Part shown: one piece after another, positions 10,118-19,129 of the stretch
How positions within the stretch are numbered: the stretch's first letter is position 1
Layout of the letters: every line of letters starts with the position of its first letter
Source of the DNA: Orychophragmus violaceus
Taxonomy: Eukaryota > Streptophyta > Magnoliopsida > Brassicales > Brassicaceae
Direction of reading: 5' to 3'
Assembly (NCBI GenBank): GCA_030180135.1
Contig: CM058232.1
Location: 97,638,630 to 97,702,629 of the forward strand
Length of the DNA: 64,000 nucleotides
Notes under the pieces: generated by a model
The model's database searches: none
Seen by the model: the letters and a program-made list of their open reading frames with translations, nothing else
Told to the model about the DNA's origin: nothing
Translations under genes and position numbers: made by a program

Positions 10118-11556
10118 CTCCTCACCATAGGAATGTTCTTAACAGCATCAATTAACTGGGCTTCAGTTAGCTTTTCTCTCATCTTCTCCATGCACTTTTC
10201 TAGCTGAATTTCTTGCTTGGACTTCTTAGGGAAAGGAAATTTTGGTTTGTAAACTCTTTCTTCAACCTCAATCGGCTTCTCTGAACAAACTGGTTGCTCA
10301 TGATTCGAGAATTGTGTCGATCGATGCCGATGTGTGTCGATCGACACAGTGTCTGCAGCTCGAGAATCTCTCGGATTTTTCAGCTCCAAAACCTTAACAT
10401 CTTGATTCTGCTCAGCTACATCTTCTGCCAAAGCTGCCTTAACATGTTCTATTTGCGTACTGGCTTCTACTTGCGTTATCCTAGCATCCAACTTGTGAAC
10501 TCTGCTTGTCAAAGTCTCCAATTTTCCACTCAGATCCTGATACATGAAGTCCATCTTTCCATTCAGATCTTGTGTCATTTTATTATGTCCAAGAAGTAGC
10601 TGCTCAAGCATAGACTCAATCCTTGTTTGCTCATTAGTGGGAGGAACTTGGTGAGGTAAGTAGCTAAAATCATTTGATATCGGAGCTTGTCTCTGTTGAC
10701 TTCTAGATGTATGTCCATGAAAATCAGCTTCATCTACATAATTCACCTCTGCAAATTCTTCAACTACTGCATCAGATCGGATTTGCCTCTTCCTAACTAC
10801 CATGTTGTGGACAAAATCCACCTTGTCCCTTAAATCAGCTATCTGCGAGCTATCATCTCTTCCACCAGATTTATGCCTCTCCTTGTTAGCATTCTTGACA
10901 CTATTGCTAGTTGTCAAGTTCTCAATAAGCTTTTTAGCTTCCTCTGGAGTCTTGGTATAGAAGTTCCCATCACTTGCTGCGTCCATAGCTTTCTGATACC
11001 AATAGTCCAAGCCTCTGAAAAAGGCACATAAAAGCTGCACCTCAGAGAAACCATGGTGTGGACAATCTCTTTGATACCTTTTGAATCTAATCCAAGCTGC
11101 CTTAAAAGGCTCTGTAGGTTCCTGCTTGAATGTCAAGAGGTCATGTCTAAGCTGTTCGGACCTAGCATCGTCATAAAAGTGTCTAAGGAATTCCTTCTTG
11201 ACTGCATCCCAAGTGGTCAAAGATCCTGGCGGTATCTGTTTCAACCAGTAAGCTGCTTCTCCATTGAGAGAGAATGGGAAGAGCTTACAGAAAAGATAAT
11301 CAGTAGACACTCCTTCAGCCTTGATGCTGCTAGCAAATTCCTCAAATGTGTCTATATGATCCATAGGATGCTCACTAGAAAGACCATGGAACTGATGCTG
11401 TCCAACCAATGCGTAGTACTCTGGTTCCAGCCTAAACTCAGCTCTGGCGAACGGAGGTGGTCTAATCGCAGACCGATTAGCATATAATAGATCTGGTCTG
11501 TTATAATCAGCGAGTGTCTTCTTCTGACAAGCCTCTTGTGGATGTTCCGCGCCCAC
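10102..11556 (-). CDS. Athila-like Gag polyprotein
   Basis: An open frame of 484 codons. The core includes 'FHGLSSEHPMDHIDTFEEF', 'PFSLNGEAAYWLKQIPPGS' and 'LLTFKQEPTEPFKAAWIRFK', the retrotransposon Gag (capsid) pattern of Athila elements. A basic region, a heptad-rich stretch (roughly residues 310-370) and a Lys-rich C terminus follow. Gag would form the cytoplasmic virus-like particle. The frame stays open, but its C terminus shifts just before the protease. A palindrome pair lies inside the coding region at 10314-10347, giving the peptide 'VSIDTHRHRSTQ', which looks inserted in the linker. The start is the first ATG of the frame after the leader. Confidence 0.82.
   Translation of the reverse strand: MGAEHPQEACQKKTLADYNRPDLLYANRSAIRPPPFARAEFRLEPEYYALVGQHQFHGLSSEHPMDHIDTFEEFASSIKAEGVSTDYLFCKLFPFSLNGEAAYWLKQIPPGSLTTWDAVKKEFLRHFYDDARSEQLRHDLLTFKQEPTEPFKAAWIRFKRYQRDCPHHGFSEVQLLCAFFRGLDYWYQKAMDAASDGNFYTKTPEEAKKLIENLTTSNSVKNANKERHKSGGRDDSSQIADLRDKVDFVHNMVVRKRQIRSDAVVEEFAEVNYVDEADFHGHTSRSQQRQAPISNDFSYLPHQVPPTNEQTRIESMLEQLLLGHNKMTQDLNGKMDFMYQDLSGKLETLTSRVHKLDARITQVEASTQIEHVKAALAEDVAEQNQDVKVLELKNPRDSRAADTVSIDTHRHRSTQFSNHEQPVCSEKPIEVEERVYKPKFPFPKKSKQEIQLEKCMEKMREKLTEAQLIDAVKNIPMVRRWLQT
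10314..10347. repeat. Paired 14-bp palindrome within gag
   Basis: GTGTCGATCGATGC and GTGTCGATCGACAC have centres 20 bp apart, within the open gag frame near codons 404-415. It does not break the frame. Confidence 0.85.
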
Positions 11557-11877
11557 GGCAACATCTAGTATGATGGGGTTTCCTTCCCCATCTAGTTTCT
11601 GACCCTTCGCGTTGCGTATGTGACCCTATAGGTCTCGTAAAATACCGTCCTCACCGCGAATCAGAATCACAGGTTCCATAGGGAAAATCCTGCTAAATGC
11701 TCAAGCTCTCGGTATCACTGGTCGCGGCTTGTGTCGATCGATGCCTATAGGGTGTCAGTCGACACAGTGCGATTCCTGCAACACCAAAGAAACAAAAAAA
11801 ACCGTAAGTAAACTAGAAAAATAATAAAAATGCTTAGTCTAAATCCTAATACTGAATCTATCGGCGAACTCAAAAAG
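11557..11877 (-). other. Leader between primer site and gag (Athila-like)
   Basis: About 320 bp without a gene. It holds one palindrome pair (11731-11765) and an A-rich stretch near 11800. Confidence 0.6.
11731..11765. repeat. Paired 14-bp palindrome in the leader
   Basis: GTGTCGATCGATGC and GTGTCAGTCGACAC have centres at 11737.5 and 11758.5, spaced 21 bp. Confidence 0.85.
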
Positions 11878-11895
11878 TCCCCGGCAACGGCGCCA
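11878..11895 (-). other. Primer binding site, tRNA-Asp type
   Basis: The plus strand reads TCCCCGGCAACGGCGCCA, which equals the 3' end plus CCA of plant tRNA-Asp as I recall it. The minus strand is therefore complementary to that tRNA. It lies 6 bp inside LTR B, which fixes LTR B as the 5' LTR and the minus strand as sense. This primer is usual for Athila-type elements. Confidence 0.85.
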
Positions 11896-11901
11896 AAAAC
11901 T

Positions 11902-13083
11902 TGATAGGTCAAGAATTATGCCTATTCTACTGCAAGTGCACAGTTAATGCAATTATAGTATAAGAGGTATCGAATCCCACAGAGACTCTCAGTCACACGA
12001 TAGATTATAAGTAATTCGAATTAAGCTAAACGAAACAGATTGTAAAGCAGTAAACAAAATAGCAAGTAAACAGATCAAGCGAGGTGGATGTAAGCAATCA
12101 GACGAATGCGTTAGGTTTCGCGAATTTCTTAGGTTATCAGGAAATCAGATTAACAAACAATCATGATTCAATCTATGGGCGTTCTTGAACTAGAATCACA
12201 GAAGTAAAACTAACCAGCTTTCGCTGCGATAATTATCTATATCTAACAACCTAGCAGACCAACTTTCGTTGCGAATCGTAGAGTTCTAGACATGCATTAA
12301 TTCCAAGTTTGTTTGTTCACAACTTCTCTAAACCAAATTTCTTTGCGAATAGATAAGTTGCTCACCTAAATCAGATCTAGTTAATTAACCAACTGTCGTT
12401 GTGTAAATCAACCTAATATCAATAATCTAAGTGGCCAGTTCAGATTAAGCGTTAAGAACGATTTAGATGAAGAACTAGATGATAGATCATAATCAATCAA
12501 TTATTCTAACATTCCTTCAAATCCCTAATGAGAGTCCCTAACCTAACAAGAAATCTACTCAGACATAGCAATCATGACAAATAACATGGTCAAAACAGAT
12601 ATCATATAATAATTAGAAAGAGTTAGAACAAAGGTTCGAATCTTGTCTCTCTCGAGCACAAAATCAGCCCCAAATCTCCTAATCTCCAGAACAAAAATAG
12701 AATCAAACTTAGAATGAAAACTTAGCCTAAACAATGGCTGTAAAACCTAATAAAAAGCTAAAACACGATTTGGGTCACTTTGTAATTATGATAAACTTCT
12801 GGGTCAAGTTGCAAATCTTCATTAATCTGCCAAATCCTCTGGTCCGCGAACTGTGTCGACCGACACAACAGTGGTGTCGATCGACACCGACATCAGATAT
12901 CGGCAATGACTTCTTCTTCTCGGGCAAATGCTCTAAAATACTCCAGAATGTGCCATAATGTCCAAGTAAACTCCAAATGTGGTAAAACCTGTAAAGTACC
13001 TGAAAGGACTCGATAAACACTGTAAATGACTCTAAAACACCCTTATATCATGGCTTAAAACAGGTAAAAACCATGATATATCA
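11902..13083 (-). repeat. LTR B (5' LTR) of the Athila-like element
   Basis: 1182 bp, TGATAGG...ATATATCA, nearly identical to LTR A. It contains the palindrome pair at 12853-12887. Confidence 0.9.
12853..12887. repeat. Paired 14-bp palindrome in LTR B
   Basis: Same sequence and 21-bp spacing as the pair in LTR A. Confidence 0.9.
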
Positions 13084-13802
13084 ACTCCCCCACACTTAGC
13101 TCTTGCTTGCCCTCAAGCAAGTAAAGAACTAAAGTATAAGAAAAGAGGTTTGAAAACAACAGAAACTCATTTCGTCCTAGGAAATTTCGCATTCACATTC
13201 ACATAGTAAACCACTGAAAACTTTCCCACAGAACTCAAGACCACAATATACTTCCCCCACACTTAGCAACATTCCCAAGTAAACTCCACAATCAAGTTAG
13301 GACATTCAAGTTCACCACACTAGCCTCTGTATACAATTAGGTGCGGTCTCACAGAGGGAGTATCGAATCAAAGGACACATGGACTCAATCAATTCAGTAT
13401 CTGACCACCAAACTGTCGGTTTCTGGTTTCTTTCTTTTCCCTTTCTCCTTTAGCACTGATTTTTCCCCACCGGGTATCATTTTTTTTTTATCAGTGCTCT
13501 TCCCTTTTTATTGGGGATTACTTTGGACACATTCCATGAATGCAGATGAAGTAATAGTGTTTGCTACTACTCCGGTGACCACTTCGGAGCTACTAGCTCA
13601 TCCTCAGTTTATTATTATTATTTTTTTTACTTTCAAGGGAGGGGAAAATCAGAAACCATACTTAAGAACAGGATCATAGACTGTGCCAAATACATCAAAG
13701 GAATCCGACCCAAAGATTACCAAGCCCCTAAGCGAGAAATTTAAGTCAATATTAAGTGAGACTAGTAGTGGATCCTCTGAATACCTGGTTAGATATGGGT
13801 GT
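13084..13802 (-). repeat. Duplicated 3' untranslated region and polypurine tract
   Basis: This segment is a close copy of 5545-6271, including the polypurine tract and the TTATTATTATT run. It is placed on the wrong side of LTR B for a simple element. It breaks off at GATATGGGTGTCC, where a 23-bp inverted repeat begins. Confidence 0.85.
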
Positions 13803-13918
13803 CCCGAGAAAAAGAAGTCACTGCCAAATCCTCTGGTCCGCGAACTGTGTCGACCGACACAACAGTGGTGTCGATCGACACCGACATCAGATATCGGCAG
13901 TGACTTCTTCTTCTCGGG
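13803..13918. repeat. 23-bp inverted repeat at the composite junction
   Basis: The left arm at 13803-13825 is the reverse complement of 13896-13918 with one mismatch. The right arm is normal LTR sequence; the left arm has no counterpart at the matching place in LTR A or B. It even shares the CACTGCC/GGCAGTG variant peculiar to LTR C. The arms enclose the palindrome pair. Confidence 0.85.
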
Positions 13919-14077
13919 CAAATGCTCTAAAATACTCCAGAATGTGCCATACTGTCCAAGTAAACTCCAAATGTGGTAAAACCTTTAAAGTACCTGAAAG
14001 GACTCGATAAACACTGTAAATGACTCTAAAACACCCTTATATCATGGCTTAAAACAGGTAAAAACCATGATATATCA
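13826..14077 (-). repeat. LTR C, partial (252 bp)
   Basis: Matches the terminal part of LTRs A and B from AAATCCTCTGG to ATATATCA, followed directly by the TSD GAATG. It includes a palindrome pair at 13847-13881. Only the sense 5' part of the LTR is present. Confidence 0.88.
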
Positions 14078-14461
14078 GAATGACAGTAATTCGTTCCCAG
14101 CGGTTGCTTCGACCAGTCGATCAATATGCGGCAGTGGGAAGCTATCCTTTGGACAAGCTTTATTGAGATCCGTGAAGTCGACACAGACTCTCCACTTCCC
14201 GTTTTTCTTTTTGACGACGACCGGGTTAGCAAGCCAATCGGGGTACTTAACCTCTTGAATCAAGCCGGCATCGAGTAACTTGTCTACCTCATCGTTGACC
14301 ACTTTGGCCCTCTCGGGACCGATCTTACGCCTTTTCTGCTTAACCGGCTTATAAGTCGGGTCAACATTGAGTTCATGAGTCGTGATTGTAGGGTTGATAC
14401 CCTTCATATCTTTGACTAACCATGCGAAGGTCGTGACGTTTTGCTGTAAGAAAGTGATCAA
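14078..14461 (-). pseudogene. Tat-type element: N-terminal RT
   Basis: Includes 'KQKRRKIGPERAKVVNDEVD', 'GLIQEVKYPDWLANPVVVKK' and 'NGKWRVCVDFTDLNKACPKD', the fingers and palm start of a Ty3-type RT, ending 'ATAGNELLSF' at the Athila insertion. The frame upstream continues to protease but for a TAG at 14540-14542. The rest of the RT is at 4362 and below. Confidence 0.85.
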
Positions 14462-14539
14462 CTCCTTTTTGATATCTTCGGGTAATTCCGCGCCGATCCC
14501 TACACACTTGTTTGCGTCAGAGTCATCGATAACGACCTG

Positions 14540-15256
14540 CTAGATAAGTTCCTTTTCGGGACCTTTCCTTCCTTGTTCTGCATTGATCATACATGAGGGT
14601 ACTCTTATCTTACGTTCTCTCGCGAAGCATGACCGACTTGCTCTTTGGCATCCCTTAACCGTTTGGATTCCCTTAGGTGACGGGAATTTCAGACACTGAT
14701 GGTAAGTCAAGGACACCGCCTTCATGCTATATAGCCATGGGGTGCCGAGGATAACATTATAAATGGTCGGTTTGTCGATGACATGAAACTTAACCATTTT
14801 GTTAACTCCCCCTGCGTAAACCGGCAGCTTGATCGTCCCGATTGTATATGTCATCTCGCTTGTAAAACCCGTGAGTGGCTTAGCTTTCTGCTTGATATCT
14901 TCCTCCTTGATCTCCATCTTCTTAAGTGTATCTAGGAAGATCATATCTATTGAACTTCCAGTATCAACCAATATCCGAGATACCTGGCAGCTTCCGATGA
15001 GTAGCTCAACCACCAGTGGATCGTTATGGGGATAATGGGTTTCGTAGAGATCTTGGTCAGTGAAGACGACAGGAGGATCGCCAGACAGGATTGGTTGAGG
15101 CGCGTTCTGCGCAGCTAACGCCAAGCGCTCGTACACTTTGATTGACCGTACTGAATCGTTTACGGAGATTAGTCCGCCTATAATCATGTTGATTCTTCCG
15201 TCGGCCTTAGGAGTCTCCTCTTTGTCTTCTTCTTCCTCTTCTCGGTCGCGTTTCAA
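14540..15256 (-). pseudogene. Tat-type element: aspartic protease region
   Basis: An acidic linker is followed by 'DPLVVELLIGSCQVSRILVD' then TGSS, giving the retropepsin DTGSS active site, and 'IYNVILGTPWLYSMKAVSLT' as the second conserved strand. It shares one frame with gag upstream (TAA at 15302) and RT downstream (TAG at 14540), so the ancestral gag-pol was a single frame now cut by two stop codons. Confidence 0.8.
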
Positions 15257-15301
15257 AGCTATGCTTTTGATGCGCCGCTGCTGTTTCCCTTGCTTAGGCG
15301 C

Positions 15302-15908
15302 TTATCTGTCGACCTTTCGCTCTTCTCGTTGTTGTCCGGATTCTTCCCTCAATCTGTCTATTGCCGCTTTGATTTCTTCATCAGAGAGTCGGGCATATAA
15401 TGCGTCTTTGAGGTTCCGACATTCAGCAGTATCGTGCGAGGTGGCTTTATGATACTCGCAATACTTTTCTTCCGTAGTGGAAGCAGCTTGCGGTGCCGTT
15501 TCTTTTCCTTCTTTGCTCCGCTTGTTCCAAGGTTTCGATGAGCGCTGATTGTCGGTGTTGCCGACAACCATCGTCGTCTTGGCCCATTTGTCGTAATGTT
15601 TCATGGGTTCTCTGTCTTCCTTTTTATCGGCCTGTTTAGTCGTGCCAAATTTCCTTGCTAGGGCTACCTTCTTCTCTTCTAATTCCACGAATTTGTTTGC
15701 TCGATGAAGGGCGTCCTTGATGGTCAATGGTGGGTTGACGACTAGGTCCTGATAAAACGGTGACTCGTGCCAGACGGTGTTTGTCAGAGCCGCAATGGTG
15801 AATTTATCTGGGGCTTCTGCTCGTGTCATGGTTGCCTTAAACCGGTCTACGAAGGTTCTTAATGTTTCCTTCTTTTCTTGCGACATGGACATCAGCGCGT
15901 TTAGCGAT
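15302..15908 (-). pseudogene. Tat-type element: C-terminal part of Gag
   Basis: Contains 'KETLRTFVDRFKATMTRA', 'TIKDALHRANKFVELEEKK' and a zinc-knuckle-like 'CEYHKATSHDTAEC' (C-x2-H-x4-H-x4-C) typical of Tat Gag. The N-terminal part is on the far side of Copia A, from 24170 down to 23059, and the reading frame is continuous across the TSD (KDT|SLNALMS). Confidence 0.82.
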
Positions 15909-15913
15909 GTATC
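15909..15913. repeat. Target site duplication GTATC (Copia A, left)
   Basis: GTATC before TGTTGGG at 15914 is repeated at 23059-23063 after CAACA. Confidence 0.9.
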
Positions 15914-16637
15914 TGTTGGGATTGTGTCCTGAAATCACATTGTACTTACTCTAAAGATAGTTGTATTGTCGAGATCGAACAATTCATGTGATACTGGGTA
16001 GTCATAATGTTTTGCTAGAAACCGCTTATGACAAATGAGTTGTAACTCATTTCTAGTATCGTGTGAACCTACAGGGTCACACACCTAAGCAAGCTGGATA
16101 CACTTAGTATGGGATTGATAATTGGCATATGATCCGATCAATGTGTATTGGATATGCATTGAATTGAGTTTAGAAGAGTTGTGTCGATCGATGCAATGAG
16201 TGTGTCGATCGACGCAGGTTTTCGAAAGGGTGTGTCGATCGATACAGTAAGTGTATCGATCGATGCACATTGGGCTTCGAGACTTAAGTTTCGAGTTAAT
16301 GACTTAAACGAGTCGGGTTTGATCCCAGGTCGTTTCAGTCATCCCAGGTCGATATATAATGACTTATATGATCGACCTGAGCCCTAGCCGTGAGTGTCGC
16401 TTCTCAGAGAGAAAGTAGAGACACAGAAACTCACAAGATCCACAGGAGATCCGATTCCCAGCACTAGCATCCCGACGGATTCCAGCTTGTGTGCGTGTGG
16501 ACTACGATAGAGGCACAGCGATTGAGACGCTCTAGATCTCGTTGACCTGCTCCAATTTCCGCTGCCAATCTCTAGGTAAACACGAGGTCAGTTCTTAGAT
16601 TCAATTACATAGACCCTGGATCCTAGGGAATACAACA
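15914..16637 (+). repeat. Copia A 5' LTR
   Basis: TGTTGGGATTGTGTCC...GAATACAACA, same length as the 3' LTR with a handful of differences. Two palindrome pairs lie at 16181-16266. Confidence 0.92.
16181..16266. repeat. Two palindrome pairs in Copia A 5' LTR
   Basis: Four copies of GTGT/ATCGATCGAYRC have centres at 16187.5, 16208.5, 16238.5 and 16259.5. That is two pairs, each spaced 21 bp, with the pairs 30 bp apart. Confidence 0.92.
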
Positions 16638-16638
16638 G

Positions 16639-16650
16639 TGGTATCAGAGC
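16639..16650 (+). other. Copia A primer binding site
   Basis: TGGTATCAGAGC, complementary to initiator tRNA-Met, one base inside the LTR. This is the usual copia primer. Confidence 0.9.
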
Positions 16651-18214
16651 TGTAGGGTTTAATCCATTGAATCAGTAGCCTGGAATTCGATTGAAATGGT
16701 ATTTGATTGAATTGATGCTAGCTAGGTTTCGTTTTGATAAATGTAATCTCGGATTTAATTGTATCGAAAACGAAGAACTGTGTTTTCGCACTGTGTCGAT
16801 CGACACAAGTTTGTGTCGGTCGACACACCGCGAAAACGGCAAAACTGTTTTAGAGTTTTCGCACATCATCGATCGATGCACTGGGTGTGTCGGTCGATGC
16901 AGCGCGAAAATGCAAAAGAATTTGTGTTTTCGCATAGCGTCGATCGACACAAGTTTGTGTCGGTCGATGCACCGCGAATTCGCCTATTAAAACATTGGGT
17001 TTCGATTTAGAAATCACACTGTGTCGATCGACACACCGGGTGCATCGATCGACACAGGCTGTGCGAAGGATAGATCGGTTCAATTGGATTGAACCGGTTA
17101 TCTCGCATGGTTATGACGGTTTAATTCGATTAAAATTCTCTGATGCCCTACTGTATCGATCGACACAGGTTTAGTGTCGGTCGACACAAGCCTTGCGATT
17201 GGTTGAATCGGTTCAATTGGATTGAACTGGTTATCATGCTTGGTTAAGGTAGTTTAGATCAGTTTGATTGGATAAGTCGGTTCAATTGAATTGGACCGGT
17301 TATCGCGATTAGTTAAAACTGGTTGAATCGGTTCAGTTGGATGAACCGGTTGAATTGGATTTGACCGGTATCTCAATTGGTCTAAAACCGGTTCATTTGG
17401 TTAAAACGTAATCGCTTGTTTTTGAACCAAATGATTAAGAAACCGAACCAAATGACCTAGCCCACTTCAATTAGAACAAGCAAAACTTAATTAGAAATTA
17501 GAAGTAAAACATGTTCTAAACCTATCTGGTACACATTGGATGTGTATTAGATCAAAGTTTAGTTTTCAATATGGTCAACTGACAAGACTCATTTCGTTGT
17601 TGTGATAGTCTTGCCAAGAGCTTGGTGTCCACAATTACATGAGTAAGGCAGGTAGTAGTGTTGATGGTCTTGCAGTGCTTGACATCAACAATTACGTGAC
17701 CTAAGAGATTGAATTACTAACTTTAGAGTTCCGTTTCCTCAACTAAATATCAAGCGACCTTGATGTCTTTCCCAATCTTGTCTACTGTCAAGACTCATTT
17801 CGTTGTTGGATAGTCTTGGAGTCCTTAGTATCCACAGCTACATGAGTAAGGCAGGTGATCACTGATAGACTTGCAGTGCGACTGTCAATGATCACAAGAC
17901 TGAAGAGATTGGTTTACTTGACTGGGCTATCAGAAGTTCTGGGCCCAGAGACATCAGAGTGGACGAGACATGGATTGTCTTATCTGCGACCAAGAGTTGT
18001 ACTGGGTACAATTAGCAATGATTTGCTTACCTAGATGACTAAACTATGGGTGATGACGAGTCGTCCACTCAGATTTTAGTGATGTATGGATCTTGGATTA
18101 TTATATTCATAGAGGAAACATTGTTTGAATATAATGCGAGTTTTCTTATTAGATAAGATTTCTCATTTCCTGAACTTCATAACTAAAATTTTCTTTGCTT
18201 AAAATTTTCAGCCT
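16651..18214 (+). other. Copia A leader with repeat arrays
   Basis: A 1.56-kb untranslated leader. Section 1 (16793-17187) holds five palindrome pairs. Section 2 (about 17070-17450) repeats an imperfect inverted unit, GGTTCAATTGGATTGAACC, about every 60 bp. Section 3 (17572-17900) is a roughly 210-bp direct duplication, with GACAAGACTCATTTCGTTGT at both starts. A polypyrimidine/AG context precedes the gag ATG. I see no gene. Confidence 0.75.
16793..17187. repeat. Five palindrome pairs in Copia A leader
   Basis: Pair centres are 16799.5/16819.5, 16872.5/16893.5, 16943.5/16963.5, 17027.5/17048.5 and 17159.5/17180.5 (spacing 20, 21, 20, 21, 21). In four of five pairs the second member has GGTCGA in the core. 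Pairs follow each other about every 70-130 bp. Confidence 0.92.
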
Positions 18215-19129
18215 ATGTCTAAAACTACTTTCTCGTTACGATCCGTCCTTGAGAAGGACAGGTTAAATGGATCAAATTTCCTGGATTGGTATCGCAATTT
18301 GAGATTAATCCTCAAGCAGGAGAGTAAGGACTATGTCCTTGAGAAAGCTCTTCCAGAAAGGCTTGGGACCAATCGCTCGAATGCAGTATATGATGCTTGG
18401 AATAAGCATTATATTGATGTGGTAGATGTGCATGGTCTGATGTTGGCTACCATGGAATCGGACTTAAAGAGTCAATACGAGAACATGGAGTCGCCAATAG
18501 AGATTATCACCAGCCTGAAACTGAAGTTTCAGGATCTGGCACGAGTTGAGAGATTCCAGATGGTGAAGTCTCTCACTGGGTGCAAGCTACCAGAGGATGC
18601 TCCAGTGAGTCCTCATGTCATTAAAATGATGGGTTACATTGATAACATGGGGAAACTGGAATGTCCTGTCAGCTTAGAGTTGGCCACTGACATCATTCTG
18701 CAGTCACTGCCGTCTAGTTATGATAAGTTTATCAAAAGCTATATCAAGAATAACTTGACGAAGACGTTGACTGAGCTGCATAGTATGATCAAAACAGCAG
18801 AGCAAGACATCATAAAGGGTAAAAGATTTGAGAAATCTTGTATTGACAAGGGTAGAGGCAGGGCCGTCCAGATTTGGAATCAGGATAGGCCTGTGTCATC
18901 TTATAAGCCCAAGTCCGGCCCATCTGGTGTTAGAAAGTGCTTCTACTGTGATGAGTCAGGGCATTGGAAGAGAGATTGCATTAAATTCTTGGAAGATTCA
19001 CAAGAGATGAAGGAGATGTATGGTACTTCTTCTTCAGGTATTGTGTTATTACTTCAAGTTCTACGTATGTATTGGATACTTGTTGTGGTACTGATATTTT
19101 GGAAATATGCAGGGCCTAAGCAACAGTAG
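18215..19129 (+). CDS. Copia A Gag with CCHC zinc knuckle
   Basis: 304 codons. 'KDRLNGSNFLDWYRNLRLIL' is the copia Gag N-terminal signature. 'KLKFQDLARVERFQMVKSLT' and 'LATDIILQSLPSSYDKFIKS' follow the Gag/UBN2 pattern. 'CFYCDESGHWKRDC' at about residue 240 is a perfect C-x2-C-x4-H-x4-C nucleic-acid-binding knuckle. Gag would form particles and package RNA in the cytoplasm. After 'GTSSSG' the natural frame is lost. Another frame gives 'YVLDTCCGTDILEICRA', a protease remnant whose DTG has become DTC. The start follows the leader and a pyrimidine-rich tract. Confidence 0.85.
   Translation: MSKTTFSLRSVLEKDRLNGSNFLDWYRNLRLILKQESKDYVLEKALPERLGTNRSNAVYDAWNKHYIDVVDVHGLMLATMESDLKSQYENMESPIEIITSLKLKFQDLARVERFQMVKSLTGCKLPEDAPVSPHVIKMMGYIDNMGKLECPVSLELATDIILQSLPSSYDKFIKSYIKNNLTKTLTELHSMIKTAEQDIIKGKRFEKSCIDKGRGRAVQIWNQDRPVSSYKPKSGPSGVRKCFYCDESGHWKRDCIKFLEDSQEMKEMYGTSSSGIVLLLQVLRMYWILVVVLIFWKYAGPKQQ

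Larger units (their letters stand above)
4363..14077 (-). mobile_element. Composite, non-autonomous Athila-like Ty3 element with two full LTRs and a third partial LTR
   Basis: On the plus strand the order is LTR A (4363-5544), internal region with ATHILA-type ORF, protease and gag, primer site (11878-11895), LTR B (11902-13083), a second copy of the 3' untranslated region (13084-13802) and a partial LTR C (13826-14077). Sense is minus. Outer ends share the TSD GAATG, so the composite behaves as one integrated unit. LTR termini are TGATA...TATCA. There is no RT, RNase H or integrase between protease and the 3' ORF. Any mobility must have depended on enzymes from other elements. Confidence 0.88.

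Noticed and set aside
16085..17083. Many short frames with VDRH, SIDT or SIDA repeats on both strands (also 22506-22808, 44080-44472, 5236-5451, 12775-13020)
   Set aside because: They are translations of the palindrome pairs in LTRs and leaders. A 21-bp spacing keeps the frame and gives a 7-residue period, so they look like repeat proteins, but they are not genes.
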